From NCBI GenBank assembly GCA_050329935.1, contig JBHJOI010000125.1, positions 1-28,437 of the forward strand: a DNA stretch of 28,437 nt, in the 5' to 3' direction. Origin of the DNA: CAYSFW01 sp050329935 (GTDB lineage: Bacteria; Pseudomonadota; Gammaproteobacteria; UWMA-0217). The notes below the pieces were generated by a model, which ran no database searches, was not told where the DNA came from, and saw only the letters and a list, made by a program, of their open reading frames with translations. This document shows, in pieces, positions 1-7,681 of this stretch (position 1 is the stretch's first letter; every line of letters starts with the position of its first letter). Position numbers and translations under genes: made by a program.

Positions 1-501
1 CAGCGGATTGTCCATGAACGGCAGCGCGGTGACCGGCAGGCCTTCCGGCGGCTGGCCGAGGATGTACAGGTCGTCCTTGCCGGCGGCCAGCATTTCCAGG
101 ACTTGTTCGCGGTTGGTCACGCTCAGGGAGACCTTGACACCGGGATGCTGCTTGGCGAACTCGCCCAGCAGCCTGGGCACGAAATAGGTGGCGGTGGAGA
201 TGATCACCAGGCGCAGCGAGCCTTCGGTGAGTCCGCGGCGCGCCACCTGCGAGAGTTCGTAGCGCTTCAGCGCGGCGAAGATGTCGCGCGCGGCGACCAG
301 CATGTCCTTGCCCTGCTCGGTAAGGCGCACACCCTTGCCGTTCTGTTCCAGCAACGGGTGGCCGGCGCTGTCGCCGAGTTTCTTCATCTGCATGGAAACG
401 CCGGGTTGCGACAGATGCAGTTCTTCCGCCGCGCGCGACAGCGAAAGATGACGGGCGACGGATTCGAAGACCTGGAGCTGGCGCAGGGTGAGATGCAGCA
501 T
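1..501 (-). CDS. cbbR: LysR-type regulator CbbR, N-terminal 167 residues (runs off window edge)
   Basis: This gene reads leftward from an ATG at 499-501 and has no stop before the window edge, so only the N-terminal half is visible. The translation starts MLHLTLRQLQVFESVARHLS, a classic LysR winged-helix opening. It continues through the helix-turn-helix (about residues 20-40, with SRAAEELHLSQPGVS) and the wing (LLEQNGKGVRLTEQG). The start of the inducer-binding domain follows (GSLRLVIISTATYFVPRLLGEF). It lies divergent from cbbM with a 150-bp shared promoter region, the standard arrangement for CbbR. CbbR activates Calvin-cycle operons in response to metabolites such as RuBP, PEP or NADPH. 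The assignment as CbbR rather than another LysR protein rests on this position. Confidence 0.9.
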   Translation of the reverse strand, partial: MLHLTLRQLQVFESVARHLSLSRAAEELHLSQPGVSMQMKKLGDSAGHPLLEQNGKGVRLTEQGKDMLVAARDIFAALKRYELSQVARRGLTEGSLRLVIISTATYFVPRLLGEFAKQHPGVKVSLSVTNREQVLEMLAAGKDDLYILGQPPEGLPVTALPFMDNPL

Positions 502-511
502 GGGAAGAATT

Positions 512-527
512 ATAAGCAAAAGCTTAT
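512..527. promoter_or_regulatory. Palindrome in the cbbR-cbbM intergenic region, candidate CbbR operator
   Basis: ATAAGC-AAAA-GCTTAT is a perfect 6-bp inverted repeat lying 10 bp from the cbbR start. A second, weaker inverted repeat (TCAA-N5-TTGA) is at 536-548. LysR proteins bind AT-rich interrupted dyads with T-N11-A character next to their own start, so these are the best candidates for CbbR sites. This is inference from position and symmetry. Confidence 0.5.
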
Positions 528-549
528 GACGCACATCAAAAATCTTGAG

Positions 550-578
550 TTCTTATTATGGGATACGGTCTCTATAGT
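550..578 (+). promoter_or_regulatory. Candidate sigma70-type promoter of cbbM
   Basis: A TATAGT -10-like hexamer at 573-578 is preceded, at 17-bp spacing, by a weak -35 (TTCTTA, 550-555). This fits an activator-dependent promoter downstream of the CbbR palindromes. The cbbM Shine-Dalgarno AGGAG is at 641-645, giving a leader of roughly 65 nt. Confidence 0.35.
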
Positions 579-651
579 TCGCTCCATTCCGCGCGGAGCC
601 AGGCTCGGAACCCATCAATTCACCACAAACGCATCTGTTTAGGAGCAAGTC

Positions 652-2031
652 ATGGATCAGTCCGCGCGTTATTCCGATCTCAGCCTGAAAGAAGAAGACC
701 TGATCAAGGGTGGCAAGCACATCCTGGTGGCCTACAAGATGAAACCGAAGGCCGGCTACGGTTATCTGGAAGCCGCCGCCCACCTGGCCGCCGAGTCCTC
801 CACCGGCACCAACGTCGAAGTCTCCACCACCGACGACTTCACCAAGGGCGTCGACGCGCTGGTCTATCACATCGACGAGGCCACCGAGGACATGCGGATC
901 GCCTATCCGATCGATCTGTTCGACCGCAACATCACCGACGGCCGCATGATGATCGTCTCCTTCCTCACCCTGGTGATCGGCAACAACCAGGGCATGGGCG
1001 ACATCGAGCACGCCAAGATGATCGACTTCTACATGCCCGAGCGCGCCATCCAGCTGTTCGACGGCCCGTCCAAGGACATCTCCGACATGTGGCGCATCCT
1101 CGGCCGGCCGGTGGTGAACGGCGGCTACATCGCCGGCACCATCATCAAGCCGAAGCTGGGTCTGCGTCCCGAGCCGTTCGCGCACGCCGCCTACCAGTTC
1201 TGGCTGGGTGGCGACTTCATCAAGAACGACGAACCCCAGGGCAACCAGGTGTTCTGCCCGGCGAAGAAGGTCTACCCGCTGGTGTACGACGCGATGAAGC
1301 GCGCGCAGGACGAAACCGGCCAGGCCAAGCTGTTCTCCGCCAACATCACCGCCGACGACCATTATGAAATGTGCGCCCGCGCCGACTTCATCCTGGAAAC
1401 CTTCGGCCCCGACGCCGACAAGGTCGCCTTCCTGGTCGACGGCTACGTCGGCGGTCCCGGCATGGTGACCACCGCGCGCCGCCAGTACCCCAGCCAGTAC
1501 CTGCACTACCACCGCGCCGGCCACGGCGCCGTGACCTCGCCCAGCGCCAAGCGCGGCTATTCCGCCTTCGTGCTGTCCAAGATGTCCCGTCTGCAGGGCG
1601 CTTCCGGCATCCACGTCGGCACCATGGGCTACGGCAAGATGGAAGGCGACGCCTCCGACAAGGGCATCGCCTACATGATCGAGCGCGACGAGTGCCAGGG
1701 CCCGGTGTACTTCCAGAAGTGGTACGGCATGAAGCCCACCACGCCGATCATCTCGGGCGGCATGAACGCGCTGCGCCTGCCCGGCTTCTTCGAGAACCTC
1801 GGTCACGGCAACGTGATCAACACCGCTGGTGGCGGCTCGTACGGCCACATCGACTCCCCGGCGGCCGGCGCGATTTCGCTGCGTCAGTCCTACGAGTGCT
1901 GGAAGGCCGGCGCCGATCCGATCGAGTTCGCGAAGGAGCACAAAGAGTTCGCGCGCGCCTTCGAGTCGTTCCCCGGCGATGCGGACAAGCTCTACCCCGG
2001 CTGGCGCGATCGCCTGCGCGTATCCAAGTAG
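652..2031 (+). CDS. cbbM: Form II ribulose-1,5-bisphosphate carboxylase/oxygenase (CbbM)
   Basis: CbbM fixes CO2 onto ribulose 1,5-bisphosphate in the Calvin cycle. The 459-residue length is right for form II, which needs no small subunit, and none is encoded here. Key residues fall at the canonical form II numbers: K166 and K168 in GTIIKPKLGL, carbamylated K191 with metal ligands D193/E194 in GGDFIKNDE, H287 and H291 in YHRAGHG, H321, and loop-6 K329 in GTMGYGKMEGD. The start is set by AGGAG six bases upstream of the ATG. It heads an operon with cbbQ and cbbO and is divergent from cbbR. Form II enzymes have low CO2/O2 specificity and suit high-CO2, low-O2 conditions, which also suit nitrogenase. 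Confidence 0.99.
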   Translation: MDQSARYSDLSLKEEDLIKGGKHILVAYKMKPKAGYGYLEAAAHLAAESSTGTNVEVSTTDDFTKGVDALVYHIDEATEDMRIAYPIDLFDRNITDGRMMIVSFLTLVIGNNQGMGDIEHAKMIDFYMPERAIQLFDGPSKDISDMWRILGRPVVNGGYIAGTIIKPKLGLRPEPFAHAAYQFWLGGDFIKNDEPQGNQVFCPAKKVYPLVYDAMKRAQDETGQAKLFSANITADDHYEMCARADFILETFGPDADKVAFLVDGYVGGPGMVTTARRQYPSQYLHYHRAGHGAVTSPSAKRGYSAFVLSKMSRLQGASGIHVGTMGYGKMEGDASDKGIAYMIERDECQGPVYFQKWYGMKPTTPIISGGMNALRLPGFFENLGHGNVINTAGGGSYGHIDSPAAGAISLRQSYECWKAGADPIEFAKEHKEFARAFESFPGDADKLYPGWRDRLRVSK

Positions 2032-2105
2032 GCTCGGACTCCAGGTCGGCCCCCGGGGCGATGCGTTGGATTTAACCGTCAGGTTCTACCCAACCAAGCA
2101 TAGAT

Positions 2106-2167
2106 GGCGGATTACGCGGCATTACCGCTAACCCGCCCTGATACACGCCTCCGGTTTACCGGGGCGT
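2106..2167 (+). promoter_or_regulatory. Two tandem stem-loops between cbbM and cbbQ
   Basis: The 196-bp cbbM-cbbQ spacer holds two hairpins. The first, 2106-2137, pairs GGCGG...CCGCC through an imperfect 13-bp stem. The second, 2145-2167, pairs ACGCC(t)CCGG with CCGGGGCGT around a TTTA loop. Neither is followed by a T-run, so mRNA stabilisation or partial attenuation, giving more cbbM than cbbQO, is more likely than full termination. The first resembles a common intergenic GGCGGATTACGC-type palindrome. Confidence 0.45.
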
Positions 2168-2227
2168 GCCTCCATCCGGGATGGCATTTGTTTTGGGTGC
2201 GCGGGGCGCACGCTTCGAGGACTCAAC

Positions 2228-3031
2228 ATGACAACCGCAGACCAATACAAGGTTCACAAGGAACCGTTCTATCAGGTTCAGCACAACGAGGTGGCGCTCT
2301 ACGAAGCCGCCTACCGCAACCGCCTACCGGTGATGGTGAAAGGCCCCACCGGCTGCGGCAAATCCCGCTTCGTCGAGTACATGGCGTGGAAGCTCAGCAA
2401 GCCGCTGATCACGGTGGCCTGCAACGAGGACATGACCGCCTCCGACCTCGTCGGGCGTTATCTGCTGGAGGCCGGCGGCACGCGCTGGCTCGACGGCCCG
2501 CTGACCACCGCCGCGCGCATCGGCGCGATCTGTTACCTCGATGAGATCGTCGAGGCACGCCAGGACACCACAGTAGTGATCCACCCGCTGACCGACCACC
2601 GCCGCGTGCTGCCGCTCGACAAGAAGGGCGAACTGATCGAGGCCCACCCCGATTTTCAGCTGGTGATCTCCTACAACCCCGGTTACCAGTCGCTGATGAA
2701 GGATCTGAAGCAGTCCACCAAACAACGCTTCACTGCCTTCGATTTCGATTACCCCGAGGCCACGCTCGAAACCTCGATCCTTGCCCGCGAAGCCGGCCTC
2801 GACGAACCAACCGCCGCCAAGCTCGTGAAGATTGGTCAGGTTGCGCGCAACCTCAAGGGTCACGGCCTGGACGAAGGCATCTCGACACGCCTGCTGGTCT
2901 ACGCAGCCACCCTGATCAAGGACGGCGTCGCGCCCGGCGATGCCTGCCGCATGGCGCTGGTGCGCCCGATCACCGACGACGCGGACATCCGCGAGACGCT
3001 CGATCACGCGATCGACGCCACCTTCGCGTAG
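2228..3031 (+). CDS. cbbQ: CbbQ, MoxR-type AAA+ ATPase (RuBisCO activase subunit)
   Basis: CbbQ is the AAA+ motor of the CbbQO RuBisCO activase, which removes inhibitory sugar phosphates from RuBisCO active sites. At 267 residues it has the expected size. The Walker A motif is GPTGCGKS at residues 39-46, and the Walker B motif is ICYLDEI with D105/E106. The downstream region contains a sensor-like asparagine in VISYNPGYQS. The Shine-Dalgarno GAGGA lies just upstream of the ATG. It is separated from cbbM by tandem hairpins and followed 33 bp later by cbbO. It also resembles NorQ/GvpN, but the RuBisCO neighbour and the CbbO partner settle the identity. Confidence 0.97.
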   Translation: MTTADQYKVHKEPFYQVQHNEVALYEAAYRNRLPVMVKGPTGCGKSRFVEYMAWKLSKPLITVACNEDMTASDLVGRYLLEAGGTRWLDGPLTTAARIGAICYLDEIVEARQDTTVVIHPLTDHRRVLPLDKKGELIEAHPDFQLVISYNPGYQSLMKDLKQSTKQRFTAFDFDYPEATLETSILAREAGLDEPTAAKLVKIGQVARNLKGHGLDEGISTRLLVYAATLIKDGVAPGDACRMALVRPITDDADIRETLDHAIDATFA

Positions 3032-3064
3032 CGCCGTGCAGACCTTCGGCAGGATTGGCCCGCG

Positions 3065-5332
3065 ATGAACGAAACGCCTACCGAGTACCAGCATCCCCTG
3101 GTGCGCGCGTACTGGGCGCAGCTCGACACACGCTTTCCCGAGGTCGCGGCCGTCTTCGAGGATATGCTCGCCGAAGCGCTCGCGGTACTGAGCCGGGAAG
3201 GGCTCGGGGCCTATCTCGACGCAGCCCGCCTGCTCGGCAAGCTGGGACGTGGCGTCGAACCCATGCTCGCGTTCCTGGAGGAATGGCCTCAGGTCGCCCG
3301 TGTGACCGGCGAAGACGCGTTACCGAATGTCATGAATGCCGTGCAGCGCATGCAGAAATCGCCGAACGGCAAGGCCATCGAACCGTTCCTGCAGACGCTG
3401 GCGGCGGTGGCGCGGCGTCTGCATTCCAGCGAGCAGGTCGGGCACTACCTCGACATTGCGCTCGACCTGATGCAGCGGACCACCGGCTCGATTCACGGCT
3501 TCCAGCAGACAATCCCCAGTCCCTCGCTGCCCGAGTTCTACCGGCAAGCGCCGCACCTGCTCGACTTGCTGAGCATCGGCGGGCTGCGCAACTGGGCCGA
3601 CTACGGCATCCGCAATTACGCAACCCACCCGGACCGGCAGCGCGAGTTCTTCGCCCTGCAATCCGCGGACAGCCGCGCGGTGTTGCAGCGCGAACGCCAC
3701 GGCACGCTGTTCGCCGACGTCGAACGGCAACTGGATCTCTACCTGCGCGGTCTGTGGTGCGACACCGATCATCTCGTGCCCTACTCGACCGTCTACGACG
3801 AGTTGCGCAAACCGATTCCCTACTACGACAAACTGGGGATGCGGATACCGGACGTTTACGACGACGCGCGCGGAATCACCGGCCTCGACCGCTACCGCAT
3901 CACCCTCGCCCACATGATCGGCCACCGGCGCTGGAGCGAGGCGCAGATCGCCGACAACTGGAGCCCGTTCCAGCGCATGGCGGTCGAGTTTTTCGAGGAT
4001 TGCCGCATAGATGCGCTACTGATGCACGAATACCCCGGCCTGCGCCGCATCTTCCTGGCGCTGCATCCGAAGCCCATCGAAGGCGCCTGCGATCCACAAA
4101 CGACGTCGTGCCTGCGCCACCGGCTCGCGATGCTCTCGCGCGCGTTACTCGACGAACATCACGGCTACACCGATCCGGTCCTGCTCGATTTCGCGGCGCG
4201 TTTCCACCAGTGCCTGGACGGGCGTACATCCAACACCCGCGAAATCGCCGCGCTGGCGCTCGACTATGTCACCCGCACCCGCCGCCAAAGCGACCAGTTC
4301 GCGAAGGTGCATTTCGACGACACGGTGGTGGACTACCGCGACGACAACCGGCAGCTCTGGCGCTTCATCGAGGAAGGCGACGAAGAGCAAGCCTTCGATG
4401 AGCAGCGCAAGATCGAACCGGATCAGGAAATCCGCGGACTGCCGCCGCGCCACTACCCGGAATGGGACTACCAGAGCCAGACCTTCCGCCCGGACTGGGT
4501 GAGCGTGTACGAGTCGCTGCATCCCGGCGGCCGCGCGGCCGACATCGACCGCCTGCTCGACAAGCACAGCGCGCTCGCCAAACGCTTGAAGAAGGTGCTG
4601 GATCTGCTCAAGCCGCAGGACAAGGTGCGCGTCCGCTATCAGGAGGAAGGCAGCGAACTCGACCTCGACATCGCGCTGCGCTCGCTGATCGATTTCAAGG
4701 GCGGGTCAACGCCCGATCCGCGCATCAACATGAGTCACCGCACCGACGGCCGCGACATCGCGGTGATGCTGCTGGTCGACCTGTCGGAATCGCTCAACGC
4801 GAAAGTCGCGGGCAGCGGCCAGAGCATCCTCGAACTCAGCCAGGAAGCGGTATCCCTGCTGGCCTGGGCCATTGAGCGCCTGGGCGACCCGTTCGCCATC
4901 GCCGGCTTTCACTCCCAAACCCGCCACGACGTACGCTACCAGCACATCAAGGGCTACAGCGAACACTGGGGCGATGAGGTCAAGGCGCGGCTCGCCGCGA
5001 TGCGCGCCAGCGGATCGACGCGCATGGGCGCGGCCCTGCGCCACGCCGCGCACTACCTGGAACCACGCCGCGCCGATAAAAAGCTGTTGCTGATCCTCAC
5101 CGATGGCGAACCCTCCGACGTGGACGTGGACGACGAACGTTTACTCATCGAAGACGCACGCCAGGCCGTCAAGGAACTCGACCGCCGCGGCATCTTCACC
5201 TACTGCATCAACCTTGACCCCAAGGCCGACGACTACGTCGGCGACATCTTCGGGCGCCAGTACAGCGTCATCGACCGCGTCGAGCGCTTGCCGGAGAAGC
5301 TGCCGGAGCTGTTTCTAGCGTTGACGAAATAG
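3065..5332 (+). CDS. cbbO: CbbO, von Willebrand factor A-domain adaptor of RuBisCO activase
   Basis: CbbO is the 755-residue adaptor that docks the CbbQ hexamer onto RuBisCO. The N-terminal ~540 residues are the largely helical region typical of the family. The C-terminal von Willebrand A domain starts around residue 565, with the MIDAS motif DLSES (D572, S574, S576) in DIAVMLLVDLSES. The later metal-site threonine falls in GSTRMGAALRHA and the conserved aspartate in LLILTDGEPSD. A complete MIDAS suggests the RuBisCO-binding function is retained. It ends convergently with nifM, with 83 bp between the stops. Confidence 0.96.
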   Translation: MNETPTEYQHPLVRAYWAQLDTRFPEVAAVFEDMLAEALAVLSREGLGAYLDAARLLGKLGRGVEPMLAFLEEWPQVARVTGEDALPNVMNAVQRMQKSPNGKAIEPFLQTLAAVARRLHSSEQVGHYLDIALDLMQRTTGSIHGFQQTIPSPSLPEFYRQAPHLLDLLSIGGLRNWADYGIRNYATHPDRQREFFALQSADSRAVLQRERHGTLFADVERQLDLYLRGLWCDTDHLVPYSTVYDELRKPIPYYDKLGMRIPDVYDDARGITGLDRYRITLAHMIGHRRWSEAQIADNWSPFQRMAVEFFEDCRIDALLMHEYPGLRRIFLALHPKPIEGACDPQTTSCLRHRLAMLSRALLDEHHGYTDPVLLDFAARFHQCLDGRTSNTREIAALALDYVTRTRRQSDQFAKVHFDDTVVDYRDDNRQLWRFIEEGDEEQAFDEQRKIEPDQEIRGLPPRHYPEWDYQSQTFRPDWVSVYESLHPGGRAADIDRLLDKHSALAKRLKKVLDLLKPQDKVRVRYQEEGSELDLDIALRSLIDFKGGSTPDPRINMSHRTDGRDIAVMLLVDLSESLNAKVAGSGQSILELSQEAVSLLAWAIERLGDPFAIAGFHSQTRHDVRYQHIKGYSEHWGDEVKARLAAMRASGSTRMGAALRHAAHYLEPRRADKKLLLILTDGEPSDVDVDDERLLIEDARQAVKELDRRGIFTYCINLDPKADDYVGDIFGRQYSVIDRVERLPEKLPELFLALTK

Positions 5333-5415
5333 GCCCAGCGCCGAACGCGCGTATGCGACGCGTGCGCACGCCGCGAGTCCCTGGCGCGGGAAAGCACCGT
5401 GCGGATCAACGACGA

Positions 5416-6300
5416 CTAAGCCGGTTCGCGCGCCAGTCGCGCGAACCAGGCCTTTTGGCACATGCGCACACGCCGTTGTTCGAGGTTTACTCGAATCTTG
5501 TCGCGTACCGCATCGATCGGCAGCGTTCCACCTGGCGTAATGACATCGCAACGAAGCAGGTGGAAGCCGAGAGGTGATTCGATCACGCCGCTAAGCGCAT
5601 CCGGCTTGAGCGCGTACAGCGCCGCGTCGAGTTCCGGGTAAAGCTGCCCGCGCGGCACATCGCCAAGCAACCCGCCGTGCATCGCGGTCGGGCACTCGGA
5701 ATGCTTCAGCGCCTGTTCCTCGAAGCGGCGTGGATCCTTCGCCAACCGGCGCGCGATGGCGTCGATGCGCCGGCGCGCGGCCTCGCGGGTGTTCTCAGGC
5801 AGCATCTCGTTGATGGTAATGAGGATGTGCCGGGCACGGCGCAACTCGGGACGCTGGAACTGACTGAGGTGAAACTGGTAGAAAAGTTCGACGTCGATCT
5901 CGTTGATCTGCGCCGAAGCGGATGCAACCTTGTCGAGCACCGCATCAACCCGCAGCTCGCGCTCCAGCGCCGCGCGAAATCCTGCGCTGCTCAGACCGTT
6001 GCCCGCGAGATCGGCCTCGAATTCACTGTCATCCGCATAGCGGCCGCGAATCTCCTCAAAGGCAATCCGCACGGTCTCTTCAGGAACGGCCACGCCCCGC
6101 GCCTCGGACGAGCGCAATGCGCGCGACTCCAGGTCGTGCTGCCGGATCGCCATAGGCTCGATCTTCGCGCGCTCATCGGGTGTCAGCGCGGCGGGCGGCT
6201 TCTTATGGAGATTCAACGCCGTCTTCAGGACGAGATAGGCGACCTCCATCTCGCGCGGATTCGGCGACGGTTCGACCGATTCACGCATCGGGCGGTTCAT
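5416..6300 (-). CDS. nifM: NifM, parvulin-type peptidyl-prolyl isomerase for NifH maturation
   Basis: NifM is a SurA/PrsA-like peptidyl-prolyl cis-trans isomerase needed to produce active nitrogenase Fe protein (NifH). The protein has 294 residues, close to Azotobacter NifM (292). The N-terminal half is a helical chaperone-like region. The C-terminal half is a rotamase domain with ELRRARHILITINE, the CPTAMHGGLLGDVPRGQLYPELDAA stretch (shown here in part) and SPLGFHLLRCD. I chose the ATG at 6298-6300, preceded by GAGG, over an upstream TTG. It overlaps the nifZ end by 20 nt. It is the last gene of the nifV operon, as in Azotobacter. Confidence 0.92.
   Translation of the reverse strand: MNRPMRESVEPSPNPREMEVAYLVLKTALNLHKKPPAALTPDERAKIEPMAIRQHDLESRALRSSEARGVAVPEETVRIAFEEIRGRYADDSEFEADLAGNGLSSAGFRAALERELRVDAVLDKVASASAQINEIDVELFYQFHLSQFQRPELRRARHILITINEMLPENTREAARRRIDAIARRLAKDPRRFEEQALKHSECPTAMHGGLLGDVPRGQLYPELDAALYALKPDALSGVIESPLGFHLLRCDVITPGGTLPIDAVRDKIRVNLEQRRVRMCQKAWFARLAREPA
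5423..5447. terminator. Perfect 10-bp hairpin at the cbbO/nifM convergent ends
   Basis: GGTTCGCGCG-CCAGT-CGCGCGAACC is a perfect 10-bp stem with a 5-nt loop. It lies over the last codons of nifM and about 90 nt past the cbbO stop. On the plus strand it is followed within 6 nt by a short TTTT, so it could end the cbb transcript. On the minus strand it would sit inside nifM, so it is at most a roadblock there. Confidence 0.35.
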
Positions 6301-6748
6301 CTGTAGTCGCCTCGCAGGTTTCAAGGGCGTTTTCAGCGACTTGCAGCACGCGCGAGCCCGGGAAGTGGACGTGATAGTGCACGCCGCGATCGCCGTCGCG
6401 CAGCACTTTCATGACTTCGCCCTCGGTGCCTGCCGCCACGATCACCTCGCCACGCAGCGTGAGCGCGATGCGCGCGCGGACCTTCTCGCGGGTCTCGAAA
6501 CGGCTGGGTGTCCAGGTTTCGTCCGCGCCGATCAGCTCCTCTTCGCGGCAACCGACAATCCGTCCGGCGTCGAGGAAATTGACGGTGTAGATCAGTTGAT
6601 CCTGAAGGAAGGTGCCGACGTTCATGACGTATCCCACCGCACCCCGCCGCACCAGCAGGTTTCCGGTCGCGAGACCCGGGTAGGTGCCGTCGTTGCGCAC
6701 GTTGCGAATCACGCGAACGGCTTGGCCAAAATCGTAGCGCGGCAGCAT
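6281..6748 (-). CDS. nifZ: NifZ, MoFe protein (P-cluster) maturation factor
   Basis: NifZ acts as a chaperone in forming the second P-cluster of the MoFe protein. The 155-residue protein contains the NifZ core twice. The first copy is LPRYDFGQAVRVIRNVRNDG followed by RRGAVGYVMNVGTFLQ. A second beta-rich half contains RGEVIVAAGTEGEVMKVLRD. Its length and position (after nifW, before nifM) match the canonical NifZ. A second, shorter NifZ-family gene lies at 17070-17348 in another operon, so the two may divide the work. The start is an ATG 22 nt after the nifW stop. Confidence 0.9.
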   Translation of the reverse strand: MLPRYDFGQAVRVIRNVRNDGTYPGLATGNLLVRRGAVGYVMNVGTFLQDQLIYTVNFLDAGRIVGCREEELIGADETWTPSRFETREKVRARIALTLRGEVIVAAGTEGEVMKVLRDGDRGVHYHVHFPGSRVLQVAENALETCEATTDEPPDA

Positions 6749-6770
6749 GCGCGGTTGCCCTCTCGTGCGG

Positions 6771-7124
6771 TCAGCCCGGCCCCGCCGCGTCGTCGGCGGA
6801 CGGTGCGCGGCTGATCGCGGTGAGCGGGACGAACGCGGTTTGCGGTTCGTGCATGTGGAATACCTTGAATACCTTTTCTGTCAGCGCGTCGGAGTGGACA
6901 AAATCGGCATAGGCTTTCTCGAGCCACGAACGATAGTGCGCGCGCTGCGCAGCCTCGTCCGCCGGCAGCGGGCCGGCCTTGCCGAGGTAGTCGTGATAGC
7001 GTTGCAGGATGTGCAGGCGATTGACCTGCACCACGCTCGGCGTGTAATCGACGCCAAAGAAATCTAGAAAATCCTCGGCCGAGGAGAGTTCTTCCAGTGC
7101 CTCGTCCAGCGTCGAATCAGTCAT
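6771..7124 (-). CDS. nifW: NifW, nitrogenase-stabilising/protective protein
   Basis: NifW binds the MoFe protein and is implicated in its maturation and in oxygen protection. The 117-residue protein has the family core: LEELSSAEDFLDFFGVDYTP, then VVQVNRLHILQRYHDYL and YADFVHSDALTEKVFKVFHM. The ATG at 7122-7124 (preceded by GAGGTG) gives the usual ~115-residue length and is preferred to an in-frame TTG five codons upstream. It lies between an uncharacterised TPR-like gene and nifZ in the nifV operon. Confidence 0.95.
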   Translation of the reverse strand: MTDSTLDEALEELSSAEDFLDFFGVDYTPSVVQVNRLHILQRYHDYLGKAGPLPADEAAQRAHYRSWLEKAYADFVHSDALTEKVFKVFHMHEPQTAFVPLTAISRAPSADDAAGPG

Positions 7125-7163
7125 TGGCGCACCTCGCAAATGCGTAGTTGTGTCGATCGAAGT

Positions 7164-7670
7164 TCATGCGGCCTCGTCGCTGCGGCCGTCGGACACGACG
7201 GCCAGCAAGGCACGCCCGCCCAAACGGTCCTGGCTGTCGAGTTCGATGAGTTTGTTGAGCATCGCGCGGCCTTCGTCGATCCGATCAAGCCGCAGGTTGA
7301 TGTAGCCGGCCGCCTTCAGTGTGTGCAGGTAGAAGCGCAGCAAACCAAAGGATTGCAGCGCACCCTGCCCGAGAAACACGGGACGCAGTTCGCGCCAGTC
7401 CGCGGGAAATTCAAGCCGCGCAGCTGCCACCGTCAGCGCGCGATCGGCGACTTGCAGCGCGTCTTCCAGCCTGTGCTGGTAGAAGTAGTATCGGTACAAC
7501 GCGACCAGCACGAGCAGCGATTCCGGCGCCCGAAAGTACGCGCGGTGCAACAAACGTTCGGCTTCTGCCTCACCGTAGTGCAGCCCCGCCTCCTTGATGA
7601 GCCGCTCGACCTCCGGTTCGACCGGGTCGTCGAAATACAGCGCGGTTTGTTTGAAGCTCATCAAGTCCAT
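7164..7670 (-). CDS. Nif-cluster TPR-like helical-repeat protein, function unknown
   Basis: I do not recognise a named family for this 168-residue soluble protein. It is helical with tetratricopeptide-like spacing: AERLLHRAYFRAPESLLVLV, then ALYRYYFYQHRLEDALQVAD, then a second pair around residues 110-150 (LLRFYLHTLKAAGYINLRLD). No cysteine, signal peptide or membrane segment is visible. AGGGAG six bases before the ATG at 7670 sets the start. It lies 11 nt after cysE and 39 nt before nifW, so it should be expressed with nifV from the sigma54 promoter. TPR folds are protein-binding scaffolds, so an assembly or chaperone role is possible but is inference. Confidence 0.8.
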   Translation of the reverse strand: MDLMSFKQTALYFDDPVEPEVERLIKEAGLHYGEAEAERLLHRAYFRAPESLLVLVALYRYYFYQHRLEDALQVADRALTVAAARLEFPADWRELRPVFLGQGALQSFGLLRFYLHTLKAAGYINLRLDRIDEGRAMLNKLIELDSQDRLGGRALLAVVSDGRSDEAA

Positions 7671-7681
7671 CGTTTTCTCCC

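Noticed and set aside
556..1941. Long minus-strand open frame opposite cbbM (461 codons)
   Set aside because: It is antisense to a certain gene, of His/Val/Gly-rich shadow composition, and arises from the GC-rich codon pattern of cbbM.
2324..3094. Minus-strand open frame opposite cbbQ
   Set aside because: Antisense shadow; cbbQ has intact Walker motifs and a ribosome site.
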